64,000 bases of DNA, taken from contig NZ_WKYV01000017.1 in the NCBI RefSeq assembly GCF_009677585.1, positions 14,505-78,504 on the forward strand, in the 5' to 3' direction. This document shows positions 39,215 to 48,133 of the stretch, one piece after another (position 1 is the stretch's first letter; each line of letters begins with the position of its first letter). The translations under genes and the position numbers were made by a program. This DNA comes from Lactonifactor sp. BIOML-A5 (GTDB lineage Bacteria > Bacillota > Clostridia > Lachnospirales > Lachnospiraceae). The notes below the pieces were generated by a model. The model was not told the DNA's origin, did not search any database, and saw only the letters and a program-made list of their open reading frames with translations.

Positions 39215-41182
39215 TTGAGAAAAATAGCAGTACTGGACAAAAGTACGATTGACAAAATTGCTGCCGGGGAGGTCGTGGAGCGTCCTGCCTCGGTAGTTAA
39301 GGAGCTGGTGGAAAATGCCATTGATGCAGGGGCCACCGCCGTAACTGTGGAAATAAAAGAAGGGGGTATCTCTTTTATCCGAATCACAGACAATGGAGCG
39401 GGTATGGAAAAAGAACAGGTGCCCCTTGCTTTTCTGCGTCATGCCACCAGTAAGATTGCGTCGGCAGAGGATTTGACCCACATATCCTCCCTGGGGTTCC
39501 GGGGTGAGGCTCTGTCCAGCATTGCTGCTGTCTCACAGGTTGAGTTAATTACCAAAACCGTCCGGGAGCTGACGGGAACCCGGTATGTCATTGAGGGGGG
39601 AGAGGAAAAAACGCTGGAAGAGATCGGGGCGCCCAACGGAACCACCTTTTTAGTGCGCAATCTTTTCTTCAACACTCCCGTGCGGGCCAAATTCCTGAAA
39701 AGCCCTGTGACAGAAGCCAATTATGTCAGCAGCTTTATGGAACAGCTGGCTTTGTCCCACAGTGACATCTCTTTTAAGTATATTAGTAACGGACAGACAA
39801 AATTACACACTTCAGGAAATAATAATCTAAAAGATGTGATTTATCACATCTACGGGAGAGACATTACCAGGGAGCTTATGGAGATTCGTCATGAGAGGAA
39901 CGGCCTTGCCATTCAGGGGTATATGGGCAAGCCCTCTGTCTCCAGAGGAAACAGGAATTTTGAAAATTACTATGTCAACGGCCGCTATGTGAAAAGTAAG
40001 ATTATAATGAAAGCAATAGAAGACGCCTATAAGCCATTTCTCATGCAGCATAAATATCCGTTTGTCTCTCTTCATTTGACTATGGAAGGCGAAGAACTGG
40101 ATGTTAATGTACATCCCACGAAGATGGAGGTCCGCTTCAGCAGCGGGCAGGAGGTGTATCAGGCTGTATATCAGGCGCTGCTTGAGCAACTGACGCATAA
40201 GGAGCTTATTCCGGAGGTGAGTTTTGACCGTTCCAGAGAGAAAAAGGAATTGCCTCCTCCCAAGAGAACCATTCCGGAACCCTTTGAAAAACAGCGGATG
40301 GCAGTCCAAACGGCGGTGCAGCCGTCCGGGAATACAGCAAATACAGTGCATCCTTCGGAGCACATCCGGGAGAACACGGAATACTCAGCTGTCCGCCCTC
40401 AGACAGGGAACACAGAGGAAAGCCAGAAGGTATTCCGGGAACAGACACCACAGCCGGAGATATCTGTGCCTCTTCAGACTGACGGGGAGGATGCCGGGAA
40501 ATCCCGGGAAACCGCAGAAATAGAAGAGGCGGGGAAGAAAGACCACGAAGCAGCTCCCGGACAGCTGGAATTATTTGAGGAAAAGCTGCTGTCCCCGTCT
40601 GCCAGGTCCCGGCACCGTATCATCGGTCAGTTATTTGATACGTACTGGCTGGTAGAGTATGACAACAAATTCTATATTATTGATCAGCATGCCGCTCACG
40701 AAAAAGTGCTGTATGAGCGCATTATGAAGGATTTGCAGAATAAGGAGATACATTCCCAGTACCTGAGTCCGCCTCTTATCATAGAGCTGAGCATCCAGGA
40801 AGAGGAACTTTTGCGGGCTAATATGGAGGTTTTCACTTCCTTTGGTTTTGAGATTGAATCCTTTGGGGGGAGAGGCTACAGTATCCGGGCTGTTCCGTCG
40901 AATCTTTACGGTGTGGCAGATACAGAACTCTTTCTGGAACTTTTAGACCATCTGGAGGGAGACACCAAGCGTTCCTCCCTGGAACTTCTGACCCACCGGC
41001 TGGCAACTATGGCTTGCAAAGCTGCTGTAAAAGGAAACCAGACATTATCCTGCAGCGAGGCAGATCGGCTCATTGAGGAACTTTTGACCCTGGATAATCC
41101 GTATCACTGTCCTCATGGAAGGCCGACGATTATTGCCATGACCAAATATGAACTGGAAAAGAAATTTAAACGAATCGTGTAG
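39215..41182 (+). CDS. mutL: DNA mismatch repair endonuclease MutL
   Basis: A 655-residue GHKL ATPase that links MutS to downstream repair. The N-terminal ATPase has 'IAAGEVVERPASVVKELVENAIDAGA' (in parts), 'ITDNGAGM' and 'LGFRGEALSSI'. A Pro/Glu/Thr-rich linker covers about 345-455. The C-terminal domain contains the nicking motif DQHA(x2)E(x4)E: Asp490-Gln-His-Ala493, Glu496 and Glu501. 'ACKAAVKGN' and 'CPHGRPT' are the other zinc/endonuclease elements. So this is the nicking MutL of bacteria without MutH. It starts at TTG with GGTGGTGAT before it. Fully coupled to mutS. Confidence 0.96.
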   Translation: MRKIAVLDKSTIDKIAAGEVVERPASVVKELVENAIDAGATAVTVEIKEGGISFIRITDNGAGMEKEQVPLAFLRHATSKIASAEDLTHISSLGFRGEALSSIAAVSQVELITKTVRELTGTRYVIEGGEEKTLEEIGAPNGTTFLVRNLFFNTPVRAKFLKSPVTEANYVSSFMEQLALSHSDISFKYISNGQTKLHTSGNNNLKDVIYHIYGRDITRELMEIRHERNGLAIQGYMGKPSVSRGNRNFENYYVNGRYVKSKIIMKAIEDAYKPFLMQHKYPFVSLHLTMEGEELDVNVHPTKMEVRFSSGQEVYQAVYQALLEQLTHKELIPEVSFDRSREKKELPPPKRTIPEPFEKQRMAVQTAVQPSGNTANTVHPSEHIRENTEYSAVRPQTGNTEESQKVFREQTPQPEISVPLQTDGEDAGKSRETAEIEEAGKKDHEAAPGQLELFEEKLLSPSARSRHRIIGQLFDTYWLVEYDNKFYIIDQHAAHEKVLYERIMKDLQNKEIHSQYLSPPLIIELSIQEEELLRANMEVFTSFGFEIESFGGRGYSIRAVPSNLYGVADTELFLELLDHLEGDTKRSSLELLTHRLATMACKAAVKGNQTLSCSEADRLIEELLTLDNPYHCPHGRPTIIAMTKYELEKKFKRIV

Positions 41183-41191
41183 GTGAAAAGA

Positions 41192-42160
41192 TTGAAGAAA
41201 CCGCTGATTGTTCTCACAGGCCCCACAGCCGTGGGAAAGACGAAGCTTTCCCTCTCACTGGCGAAAGCTGTAAATGGAGAAATTATATCTGCAGATTCTA
41301 TGCAGGTTTACAGGTATATGGATATCGGATCTGCCAAGATACATCCGGATGAGATGGAGGGAGTTCCCCATCATCTCATTGATGTGCTGGAGCCCTCCGA
41401 GGATTTTAATGTAGTAAGATTTCAGACGATGGCGTTAGAAGCCATGGAGGATATCTACGCAAGGGGAAGACTGCCTGTTCTTACCGGGGGAACTGGATTT
41501 TACATCCAGTCTGTAGTGAAGGGGATAGACTTTGCGGAGAACGATGACGATACCGCCTGCCGCCGCAGACTGGAAGCCCTGGCCAACGAGCGGGGAAATG
41601 AATACCTTCACAGCTGCCTGTGCCAGGCAGACCCGGTTTCCGGGGCTTCTATACATCCCAACAACAGAAAGCGTGTTATTCGTGCGCTGGAATACTACGA
41701 GAAGACCGGCAGGCCCATATCGGCCCACAATGAACAGGAACGGCAGAAGGAGTCACCTTATCAATATGCCTATTTTGTCCTGAACGAAGAGAGAGGCCGC
41801 CTTTATGAAAAAATAGAACAACGGATCGATCAGATGATGGAACGGGGGCTTCTGGAGGAAGTGAAAGCGCTCCACCGTATGGGATATACGAAAGATATGG
41901 TCTCCATGCAGGGGCTGGGTTACAAAGAGCTTCTGTCATACCTGGACGGCACATGCAGCCTTGAGGAGGCTGTCTATACACTGAAACGGGATACCAGGCA
42001 TTTTGCCAAGCGGCAGCTTACCTGGTTTCGGCGGGAGCGGGACGTAATATGGCTGGAAAAGGAAGCATTTGACGGAAGAGAGGATAAGATACTGGAGTAT
42101 ATGCTTTCCGTATGCGAAGAGAAAGGAATTTGGAAAAAACATGAGACAGGAAATAGATGA
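41192..42160 (+). CDS. miaA: tRNA dimethylallyltransferase MiaA
   Basis: A 322-residue enzyme that adds an isopentenyl group to A37 of tRNAs reading UNN codons; MiaB then thiomethylates it. The P-loop GPTAVGKT lies at 10-17, followed by 'ISADSMQVYRYMDIGSAK', 'GVPHHLIDV' and 'VLTGGTGFYIQSVVKGIDF' (in parts), with 'RQLTWFRR' near the end. I place the start at TTG 41192, which has TAGGTGAAAAGA (AGGTG) before it; a GTG at 41183 would overlap that site and has none itself. Its end overlaps the next gene by 20 nt. Confidence 0.94.
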   Translation: MKKPLIVLTGPTAVGKTKLSLSLAKAVNGEIISADSMQVYRYMDIGSAKIHPDEMEGVPHHLIDVLEPSEDFNVVRFQTMALEAMEDIYARGRLPVLTGGTGFYIQSVVKGIDFAENDDDTACRRRLEALANERGNEYLHSCLCQADPVSGASIHPNNRKRVIRALEYYEKTGRPISAHNEQERQKESPYQYAYFVLNEERGRLYEKIEQRIDQMMERGLLEEVKALHRMGYTKDMVSMQGLGYKELLSYLDGTCSLEEAVYTLKRDTRHFAKRQLTWFRRERDVIWLEKEAFDGREDKILEYMLSVCEEKGIWKKHETGNR

Positions 42161-43442
42161 AATATATGAAAAACTGGGAATATCCGGGAAAGTCCGGATG
42201 TTCGGACAGAGGACGGAAGCGCTCTTAAGGGAACGGTTCGCAGGCATAGACGAGGTAGCAGAGTATAATCAGATGAAAGTAATATACGCCATGCAGAAAA
42301 ACCGGGTCAGCGAGGCCTGCCTCTATGCATCCAGCGGATACGGGTATAATGATCTGGGAAGAGATACCCTGGAGTCTGTTTACGCAGATACCTTTCACAC
42401 GGAATCGGCTTTGGTGCGCCCGCAGATTGCCTGCGGCACCCATGCTCTGGCAGTGGCTCTCTCCGGCAATCTGCGGCCCGGGGATGAACTTTTATCTCCT
42501 GTGGGAAAGCCGTATGACACGCTGGAAGAGGTGATTGGGATTCGCCCTTCCCAAGGGTCTTTGGCCGAATACGGGGTCAGCTACCGGCAGACAGAGCTTC
42601 TTCCGGACGGAAGCTTTGATTATGAAGCTATCCGGGCTGCCATAAACAGCAGAACAAAGCTTGCCACCATTCAGCGCTCCAAAGGATACCAGACCCGCCC
42701 TTCCTTCTCAGTGAATGCAATCGGAGAACTAATTGCTTTTATAAAATCGATAAAACCGGATATTATTTGTATGGTAGACAACTGCTACGGAGAATTTGTG
42801 GAAACAAGAGAACCCTCTGATGTGGGGGCGGATCTGATTGTGGGTTCCCTGATCAAGAATCCGGGAGGGGGACTTGCTCCTATCGGTGGGTATATTGCAG
42901 GAAAAGCAGAATATGTGGAGAATGCGGCCTACCGCCTCACCTCTCCCGGACTCGGAAAGGAAGTGGGGGCTACACTGGGGGTAAACCAGCCCTTTTATCA
43001 GGGTTTTTTTCTTGCCCCTACTGTTGTGGCAGGCGCCCTGAAAGGGGCAGTGTTTGCGGCAAACCTTTACGAGCAGCTGGGGTTTGAGGTCCTTCCAAAC
43101 GGCAGGGAAAGCCGCCATGATATTATCCAGGCAATTACTTTTCATAAGCCGGAGGGAGTCATCGGTTTCTGCAAAGGAATCCAGGCAGCTGCACCGGTGG
43201 ACAGCTATGTGGATCCGGAACCCTGGGCCATGCCCGGCTACGACAGCGATGTGATAATGGCTGCCGGGGCATTTGTGCAGGGTTCTTCTATAGAACTCAG
43301 TGCGGACGGTCCCATAAAGCCTCCGTACTCCGTCTATTTCCAGGGAGGACTCACCTGGCAGCACGCAAAATTGGGGATTCTAATGTCAGTTCAAAAGCTT
43401 CTTGAGGCAGGTGTAGTCTCACTGCCTGAGAACCTGTCCTAG
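42141..43442 (+). CDS. Aluminium-resistance/methionine gamma-lyase-like PLP enzyme (YnbB)
   Basis: A 433-residue pyridoxal-phosphate enzyme of the YnbB family, related to cystathionine gamma-synthase and methionine gamma-lyase. The PLP lysine is probably in 'VGSLIKNPGGGLAPIGGY'. Other features are 'SGYGYNDLGRDTLE', 'CGTHALAVALSGNLRPGDEL' and 'MVDNCYGEFVE'. In Bacillus ynbB follows miaA-hfq in a like position. The 'aluminium resistance' label comes from an old phenotype; the true substrate is unknown. ATG 42141 lies inside the end of miaA with GGAATTTGGAAAAAAC before it. Confidence 0.88.
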   Translation: MRQEIDEIYEKLGISGKVRMFGQRTEALLRERFAGIDEVAEYNQMKVIYAMQKNRVSEACLYASSGYGYNDLGRDTLESVYADTFHTESALVRPQIACGTHALAVALSGNLRPGDELLSPVGKPYDTLEEVIGIRPSQGSLAEYGVSYRQTELLPDGSFDYEAIRAAINSRTKLATIQRSKGYQTRPSFSVNAIGELIAFIKSIKPDIICMVDNCYGEFVETREPSDVGADLIVGSLIKNPGGGLAPIGGYIAGKAEYVENAAYRLTSPGLGKEVGATLGVNQPFYQGFFLAPTVVAGALKGAVFAANLYEQLGFEVLPNGRESRHDIIQAITFHKPEGVIGFCKGIQAAAPVDSYVDPEPWAMPGYDSDVIMAAGAFVQGSSIELSADGPIKPPYSVYFQGGLTWQHAKLGILMSVQKLLEAGVVSLPENLS

Positions 43443-43481
43443 ATTCTTTCGTATGAAAGCCCGAAGAAAGGAGAAAACACG

Positions 43482-44720
43482 TTGAGCAAAAGCATGCATG
43501 CGGAGCCGTCCGTTGTTGTTATAGGGGGAGGAGCATCCGGTTTGATGGCGGCTGTTACGGCTGCCCGCAAGGGAGCAAAGGTTACTCTCCTGGAGCATAA
43601 CGACAGGCTGGGGAAAAAGCTTCTGGCCACTGGTAACGGCAGGTGCAATATGACCAATATCCATCAAAATCCCAGAGCTTACAGAGGATCCCACCCGGAA
43701 TTTGCCGAACTGGCGTTATCTCATTTTTCAGTGGGAGATACGATTCGGTTTTTCTCACAGCTGGGTATCTACACAAAGAATAAAAATGGCTGGATCTATC
43801 CGGCAAGCCTTCAGGCCTCCAGCGTCCTGGAGGTGCTGGAGATGGAAGCCAGGTATCTGAAAGTGAAGTGTAAAACCAGGGAAAACGTAACTGCTGTCCT
43901 TCCGGCTGAGGACGGATATCTGGTGGTAACGGACGGCTGGAGCTATCCATGCAGCAAGGTGATACTGGCGTGTGGTTCAAGCGCTTCGGGGATAGAAGGG
44001 GCTGACGGCAGAGGTTACTCTCTGGCGGAAAAGCTGGGACTGCGTCTGATACCTCCTCTTCCCGCCCTGGTTCCCCTGCGCTGCAGGGCCAAATCTTCTG
44101 CGTACCGGAAATTATTTTCCAGATGGTCCGGGGTGCGCGTGGAGGGCCGGGTAGTTTTAAGAGTCAAGGGAGAGAATTTTCTCAGTGAGACAGGGGAGCT
44201 TCAGCTGACCGATTACGGCGTCTCCGGCATCCCTGTTTTTCAGCTGAGCCGATATGCGGTCCGGCTCTTGCAGGAAGGACAGACCCCGGAACTTCTTTTG
44301 GATTTCTTCCCTGATTTTTCAAAAAAGCAGCTGGAGAGCTTTCTCAGAAAACGGCAGGAGGACTGTCCGTATAAGACGCTGAAGGAATCCCTTACCGGTC
44401 TGTTTCCCAGAAAGCTTATTGAAGTTCTCATGGACGGCTCACCGGATTTGGAGGAATTGGTTTCGCGTATTAAGGAGTATCTTCTTCTTCCAACCGGCGC
44501 TGCTTCCCTGGAGCAGGCGCAGGTCTGTTCCGGCGGAGTAGATACCAGTCAGCTGCATCCCGAAAGCATGGAAGCAAAAGAGTATCCCGGACTTTATATC
44601 TGCGGCGAGCTTGCAGACGTAGACGGTGCCTGCGGCGGATATAATCTTCAGTGGGCCTGGACCAGCGGTGCCCTGGCAGGAAGAGCAGCAGCCGAAGGGC
44701 TGAGAAAGGAGAGTACATGA
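43482..44720 (+). CDS. HI0933/YhiN-family flavoprotein
   Basis: A 412-residue NAD(P)/FAD-dependent oxidoreductase of the HI0933 (BaiN/RdsA-like) family. The FAD site opens 'VVVIGGGASGLMAAVTAARKG' (about 10-30; key residues GGGASG). 'GKKLLATGNGRCNMTN' is the family signature, and the end has 'GELADVDGACGGYNLQWAWTSG', which closes the FAD pocket. The BaiN name comes from a bile-acid-modifying member in Clostridium, but the family is broad and the substrate here is not known. It starts at TTG with AAAGGAG before it. Its stop overlaps the next gene's start (ATGA). Confidence 0.85.
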   Translation: MSKSMHAEPSVVVIGGGASGLMAAVTAARKGAKVTLLEHNDRLGKKLLATGNGRCNMTNIHQNPRAYRGSHPEFAELALSHFSVGDTIRFFSQLGIYTKNKNGWIYPASLQASSVLEVLEMEARYLKVKCKTRENVTAVLPAEDGYLVVTDGWSYPCSKVILACGSSASGIEGADGRGYSLAEKLGLRLIPPLPALVPLRCRAKSSAYRKLFSRWSGVRVEGRVVLRVKGENFLSETGELQLTDYGVSGIPVFQLSRYAVRLLQEGQTPELLLDFFPDFSKKQLESFLRKRQEDCPYKTLKESLTGLFPRKLIEVLMDGSPDLEELVSRIKEYLLLPTGAASLEQAQVCSGGVDTSQLHPESMEAKEYPGLYICGELADVDGACGGYNLQWAWTSGALAGRAAAEGLRKEST

Positions 44721-46309
44721 TAGAGATACGTCAGCTGAAGCTTCCTGTCCCTCATACTGAGCAGGAGCTGTTAAAAAAAGCCGCAAAGCTGTTAAAAATC
44801 AGTTCGGATCAGATCCTTTCTTATACAATCCGGAAGCAGTCTTTGGATGCCAGAAAAAAGGAGCAGCTGCAGTATGTATATACCATTGATGTTAAAGTAA
44901 AAAAAGAACATAAAATTCTTCAAAAGGTTGACAATAAAAATATTACGTTAACCAACAGAATCCGGTATGCGGTACCCCCCAGTGGTACCCTTCCTCTCAG
45001 GAACCGACCGGTAATCGCAGGCAGCGGACCTGCGGGACTTTACTGCGGATATCTTCTGGCAAAGCATGGATACCGTCCTTTGATTCTGGAACGGGGAGAG
45101 GAGGCTGCCAGACGCCTGGAAAAGGTAACGGCTTTCTGGAACACGGGAAATCTGGATACACAGTCCAACGTACAGTTTGGGGAAGGCGGTGCGGGAACCT
45201 TTTCCGACGGAAAGCTGAATACGCTGGTGAAGGATCCCCTGGGAAGAAATCAGAAGGTGCTGGAACTGTTTGTGGAGGCAGGCGCTCCCAGCGAAATCCT
45301 TTATCTCCAAAAACCCCATCTGGGTACGGATCTTCTGATTACTATAGTACAGAATATCCGAAGAATGATTGAGGATATGGGGGGAGAATTTCGTTTTTCC
45401 TCCCAGCTGACCGGTTTTTCCGCAGAGGGCGGCTGTCTTACGGAAATAGAGGTGAATTACGAAGAATGGATACCGGCAGAGGTGCTGGTTCTTGCTGTAG
45501 GACACAGTGCAAGGGACACGTTTTCCATGCTGTACGAGCACGGATTGCAGATGAACGCTAAGTCCTTTGCCGTGGGGGTGCGCATAGAACATCCTCAGGC
45601 AATGATAAATAAAGCCCTCTATGGGACAGAGCTGAACCCCTGTCTTGGTGCCGCAAGCTATAAAGTGACCCATCAGCTCTCCGCAGGCAGGGGAGTCTAC
45701 AGCTTCTGTATGTGTCCCGGAGGCTATGTTGTGAATGCATCCTCGGAGGAAAATCATCTGGCGGTGAACGGTATGAGCTATCACGCCAGAGACGGCAGAA
45801 ATGCCAACAGCGCAATGATTGTCACAGTTACCCCGGAGGATTACCGGGATTCTCATCCTCTGGCAGGTGTTGCATTTCAGAGAAACTTAGAGTCTGCAGC
45901 CTACTCTCTGGGGCAGGGGAAAATTCCGGTGCAGCTGTTTGGGGATTTCAAAAATTCCAGGACCAGCAGCTGTTTGGGGGATATAGAGCCGCAGATAAAA
46001 GGAGCGTGGACATTTGGAAATCTGAGAGACATCTTTCCAGCCTGCATCAGCAGTGCTCTGGAATCAGGAATTTTGGCTTTTGAACGGAAGATACCGGGAT
46101 TTTCACGGCCGGATGCACTTTTAAGCGGAGTGGAAAGCCGAACCTCCTCCCCGGTACGCATCAACAGAAACGAAGAATTTATGAGTAATATCCGTGGAAT
46201 TTATCCCTGTGGGGAGGGCGCCGGATATGCCGGCGGAATCACTTCAGCTGCTATGGATGGGCTGAAGGTGGGTGAGGCGATTATTAAAAAATTCAGAAAT
46301 TTAGAGTAA
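44717..46309 (+). CDS. FAD-dependent oxidoreductase, large YtfP-like family
   Basis: A 530-residue flavoprotein. An N-terminal RNA-binding-like alpha/beta domain (1-75, 'IRQLKLPVPHTEQELLKKAA') precedes the FAD site 'VIAGSGPAGLYCGYLLAKHG' (about 96-115). 'VQFGEGGAGTFSDGKLNT' and 'YPCGEGAGYAGGITSAAMDG' are typical of the family often named 'NAD(P)/FAD-dependent oxidoreductase' or 'FAD-dependent dehydrogenase'. No substrate is known. I chose ATG 44717, four bases before the end of the upstream flavoprotein, with AAAGGAGAG before it. The two flavoproteins are translationally coupled. Confidence 0.85.
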   Translation: MIEIRQLKLPVPHTEQELLKKAAKLLKISSDQILSYTIRKQSLDARKKEQLQYVYTIDVKVKKEHKILQKVDNKNITLTNRIRYAVPPSGTLPLRNRPVIAGSGPAGLYCGYLLAKHGYRPLILERGEEAARRLEKVTAFWNTGNLDTQSNVQFGEGGAGTFSDGKLNTLVKDPLGRNQKVLELFVEAGAPSEILYLQKPHLGTDLLITIVQNIRRMIEDMGGEFRFSSQLTGFSAEGGCLTEIEVNYEEWIPAEVLVLAVGHSARDTFSMLYEHGLQMNAKSFAVGVRIEHPQAMINKALYGTELNPCLGAASYKVTHQLSAGRGVYSFCMCPGGYVVNASSEENHLAVNGMSYHARDGRNANSAMIVTVTPEDYRDSHPLAGVAFQRNLESAAYSLGQGKIPVQLFGDFKNSRTSSCLGDIEPQIKGAWTFGNLRDIFPACISSALESGILAFERKIPGFSRPDALLSGVESRTSSPVRINRNEEFMSNIRGIYPCGEGAGYAGGITSAAMDGLKVGEAIIKKFRNLE

Positions 46310-46313
46310 GGCG

Positions 46314-46342
46314 TATACATTGTTTTTGATCTGTGATACAAT
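46314..46342 (+). promoter_or_regulatory. Putative promoter for radC
   Basis: TATACA (46314-46319), a 17-bp spacer and TACAAT (46337-46342), 66 nt upstream of radC and just after the flavoprotein stop. Confidence 0.5.
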
Positions 46343-46408
46343 AAAATTTGCTTTAAAGCAGGCAGTTTCCTTCCGGACATTTACTTGAAGAGAGTGTAAG
46401 GAGGAACT

Positions 46409-47113
46409 ATGCAGGAAGCAACAGGAATACAAGGGATTCCCCCTATGGACAGGCCTTATGAAAAGTGCAGGCGCCTAGGCCCTGCCGCTCTTACGGATGC
46501 AGAGCTCTTGGCAATTCTCATCCGAACCGGCTCACAGGGAATCTCATCTATATCACTAGCAACTAAGATATTAAGTCTATCAAAAGATAAAGAGGGTCTC
46601 TTAGGAATCCATCAGCTGTCTCATGAAGAACTGATGGATCTCAAAGGGGTTGGCCCCGTGAAGGCACTGCAGATTAAATGTATAGGGGAGCTTTCAAAAC
46701 GTATTGCCAGTGCGGCGGCCAAAAGGGGACTTTCCTTCCGTACACCCAGTACGATTGCAGACTATTATATGGAACAGCTGCGTCACGAAGAACAGGAACT
46801 CATGGTGTGTATGATGTTGGATACCAAAAATCATCTGTTGGGTGAAGAAATTATATCAAAGGGGACAGTCAACGCTTCGCTGGTGTCTCCCAGAGAATTA
46901 TTTTTGGCAGCACTTAAATTTCATGCTGTCAATATTATTTTAATCCACAATCATCCAAGCGGTGATCCAACGCCCAGTGAGGACGATATTTTACTGACAG
47001 AAAAAGTAAGGGGAGCGGGAGAAATCATTGGCATTCACCTTTTAGATCATATTATAATCGGGGACTGCCAGTATATAAGCTTTTGTGAACGGGATATCCT
47101 TAAAAAATACTAG
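46409..47113 (+). CDS. radC: RadC-family JAB-domain protein
   Basis: A 234-residue protein. The N-terminal part has a helix-hairpin-helix ('LMDLKGVGPVKALQIK', about 76-91). The C-terminal JAB/MPN metal domain has His180 and His182 in 'HNHPSGDPTPSEDD' and Asp193. Despite the old 'DNA repair' name, a repair role is unproven; JAB domains are usually isopeptidases. It sits upstream of mreB as in many Firmicutes (often with maf). AAGGAGGAACT precedes ATG; mreB follows 14 nt after the stop. Confidence 0.93.
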   Translation: MQEATGIQGIPPMDRPYEKCRRLGPAALTDAELLAILIRTGSQGISSISLATKILSLSKDKEGLLGIHQLSHEELMDLKGVGPVKALQIKCIGELSKRIASAAAKRGLSFRTPSTIADYYMEQLRHEEQELMVCMMLDTKNHLLGEEIISKGTVNASLVSPRELFLAALKFHAVNIILIHNHPSGDPTPSEDDILLTEKVRGAGEIIGIHLLDHIIIGDCQYISFCERDILKKY

Positions 47114-47127
47114 AAGGGAAGTATGGT

Positions 47128-48117
47128 ATGCCAATTCATAAAACTTTTGGCGTAGATCTGGGGACAAGCACGATTAAGATCTATTCCGCCCAGAAAGACA
47201 CTATAACGAAAGAAAAGAACATGATTGCGATTCGAAACGGGGAACAAGTACTGGCTGTGGGAGATGACGCTTATGAAATGTATGAAAAAGCGCCTTCCAA
47301 CATCTATGTAGAGTCTCCCATGTCTTTCGGTAAAATCGCTAATATAAATCACACAGAAATCGTACTGCAGACACTGCTGCAAAGGGCAGAACACGCCTCT
47401 TTGCTGGGCAATACTCTTTTTCTTACAGTTCCTGCAGACATGTCTGAAATCGAAAAAAGAGCCTACTATACCATTGCCAGCGGCAGCCGGAAAAACAATG
47501 TGCGTATGGTAGAAAAATCCATAGCAGATGCCATTGCTCTCGGAATCCCCCTGAATCACACGAAAGGATCTATGGTTGTCAATATCGGTGCCCAGAGTAC
47601 AGAGATTTCTGTGGTGGCAGAAGGTCGGGTTATTTTAAGCAAGATTGTAGAGATAGGCGGCAAACAGCTGAATGAATCCATCTGCAACACAGTGCGCCGC
47701 AAATATAACCTACATATTGGCACAAGAACTGCGAAGCGTCTGAAGCTGTCCCTGGGGTATCTGGGTCTGGATAAGAAAGAGGCCCGCAAGATTGTAGGCA
47801 TAGACAGTCTTTCCGGACTTCCCAGAGAAGGAGTAATCTCATCCAGGGCCGTGCACGAGGCAATTACGGATCTGATCCGGACGGTGGGGGAAGAGATCAA
47901 ATTTTTTCTGGAACGCACACCTCCTCAGATCTATCATTCCATAATAGAAGAGGGGATTTACCTCACAGGAGGGACTACCCGGATTCCGGACATTGAGTGG
48001 TACCTGCGAAGAGTGACCGGTTATAAAATCCATCTTTCGGGCCTTTATGATCTGTGCACCATCTGCGGAGTCAAGGAGATCATTAACAGCCGCTCTTTAC
48101 AGAAATGGGCAAAATAA
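47128..48117 (+). CDS. mreB: MreB-like rod-shape actin homolog, divergent
   Basis: A 329-residue actin-fold protein that by position (mreBCD) guides side-wall synthesis. Phosphate-1 is 'GVDLGTSTIKIY' (Asp10 present). Phosphate-2 reads 'VVNIGAQSTEISVV', where usual MreB has VVDIGGGTTE; the Asp is replaced by Asn152 and the glycines are changed. The adenosine motif is 'GIYLTGGTTRI'. So nucleotide hydrolysis may be altered. Insertions/deletions are modest. A second, canonical mreB/mbl elsewhere would be expected. GAAGGGAAGTATGGT precedes ATG. Confidence 0.88.
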   Translation: MPIHKTFGVDLGTSTIKIYSAQKDTITKEKNMIAIRNGEQVLAVGDDAYEMYEKAPSNIYVESPMSFGKIANINHTEIVLQTLLQRAEHASLLGNTLFLTVPADMSEIEKRAYYTIASGSRKNNVRMVEKSIADAIALGIPLNHTKGSMVVNIGAQSTEISVVAEGRVILSKIVEIGGKQLNESICNTVRRKYNLHIGTRTAKRLKLSLGYLGLDKKEARKIVGIDSLSGLPREGVISSRAVHEAITDLIRTVGEEIKFFLERTPPQIYHSIIEEGIYLTGGTTRIPDIEWYLRRVTGYKIHLSGLYDLCTICGVKEIINSRSLQKWAK

Positions 48118-48133
48118 TAATAGAGGTTTTAGC

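Noticed and set aside
44948..45856. 302-codon minus-strand open frame within a flavoprotein gene
   Set aside because: It mirrors a well-supported coding frame; composition and lack of a start signal mark it as a shadow.
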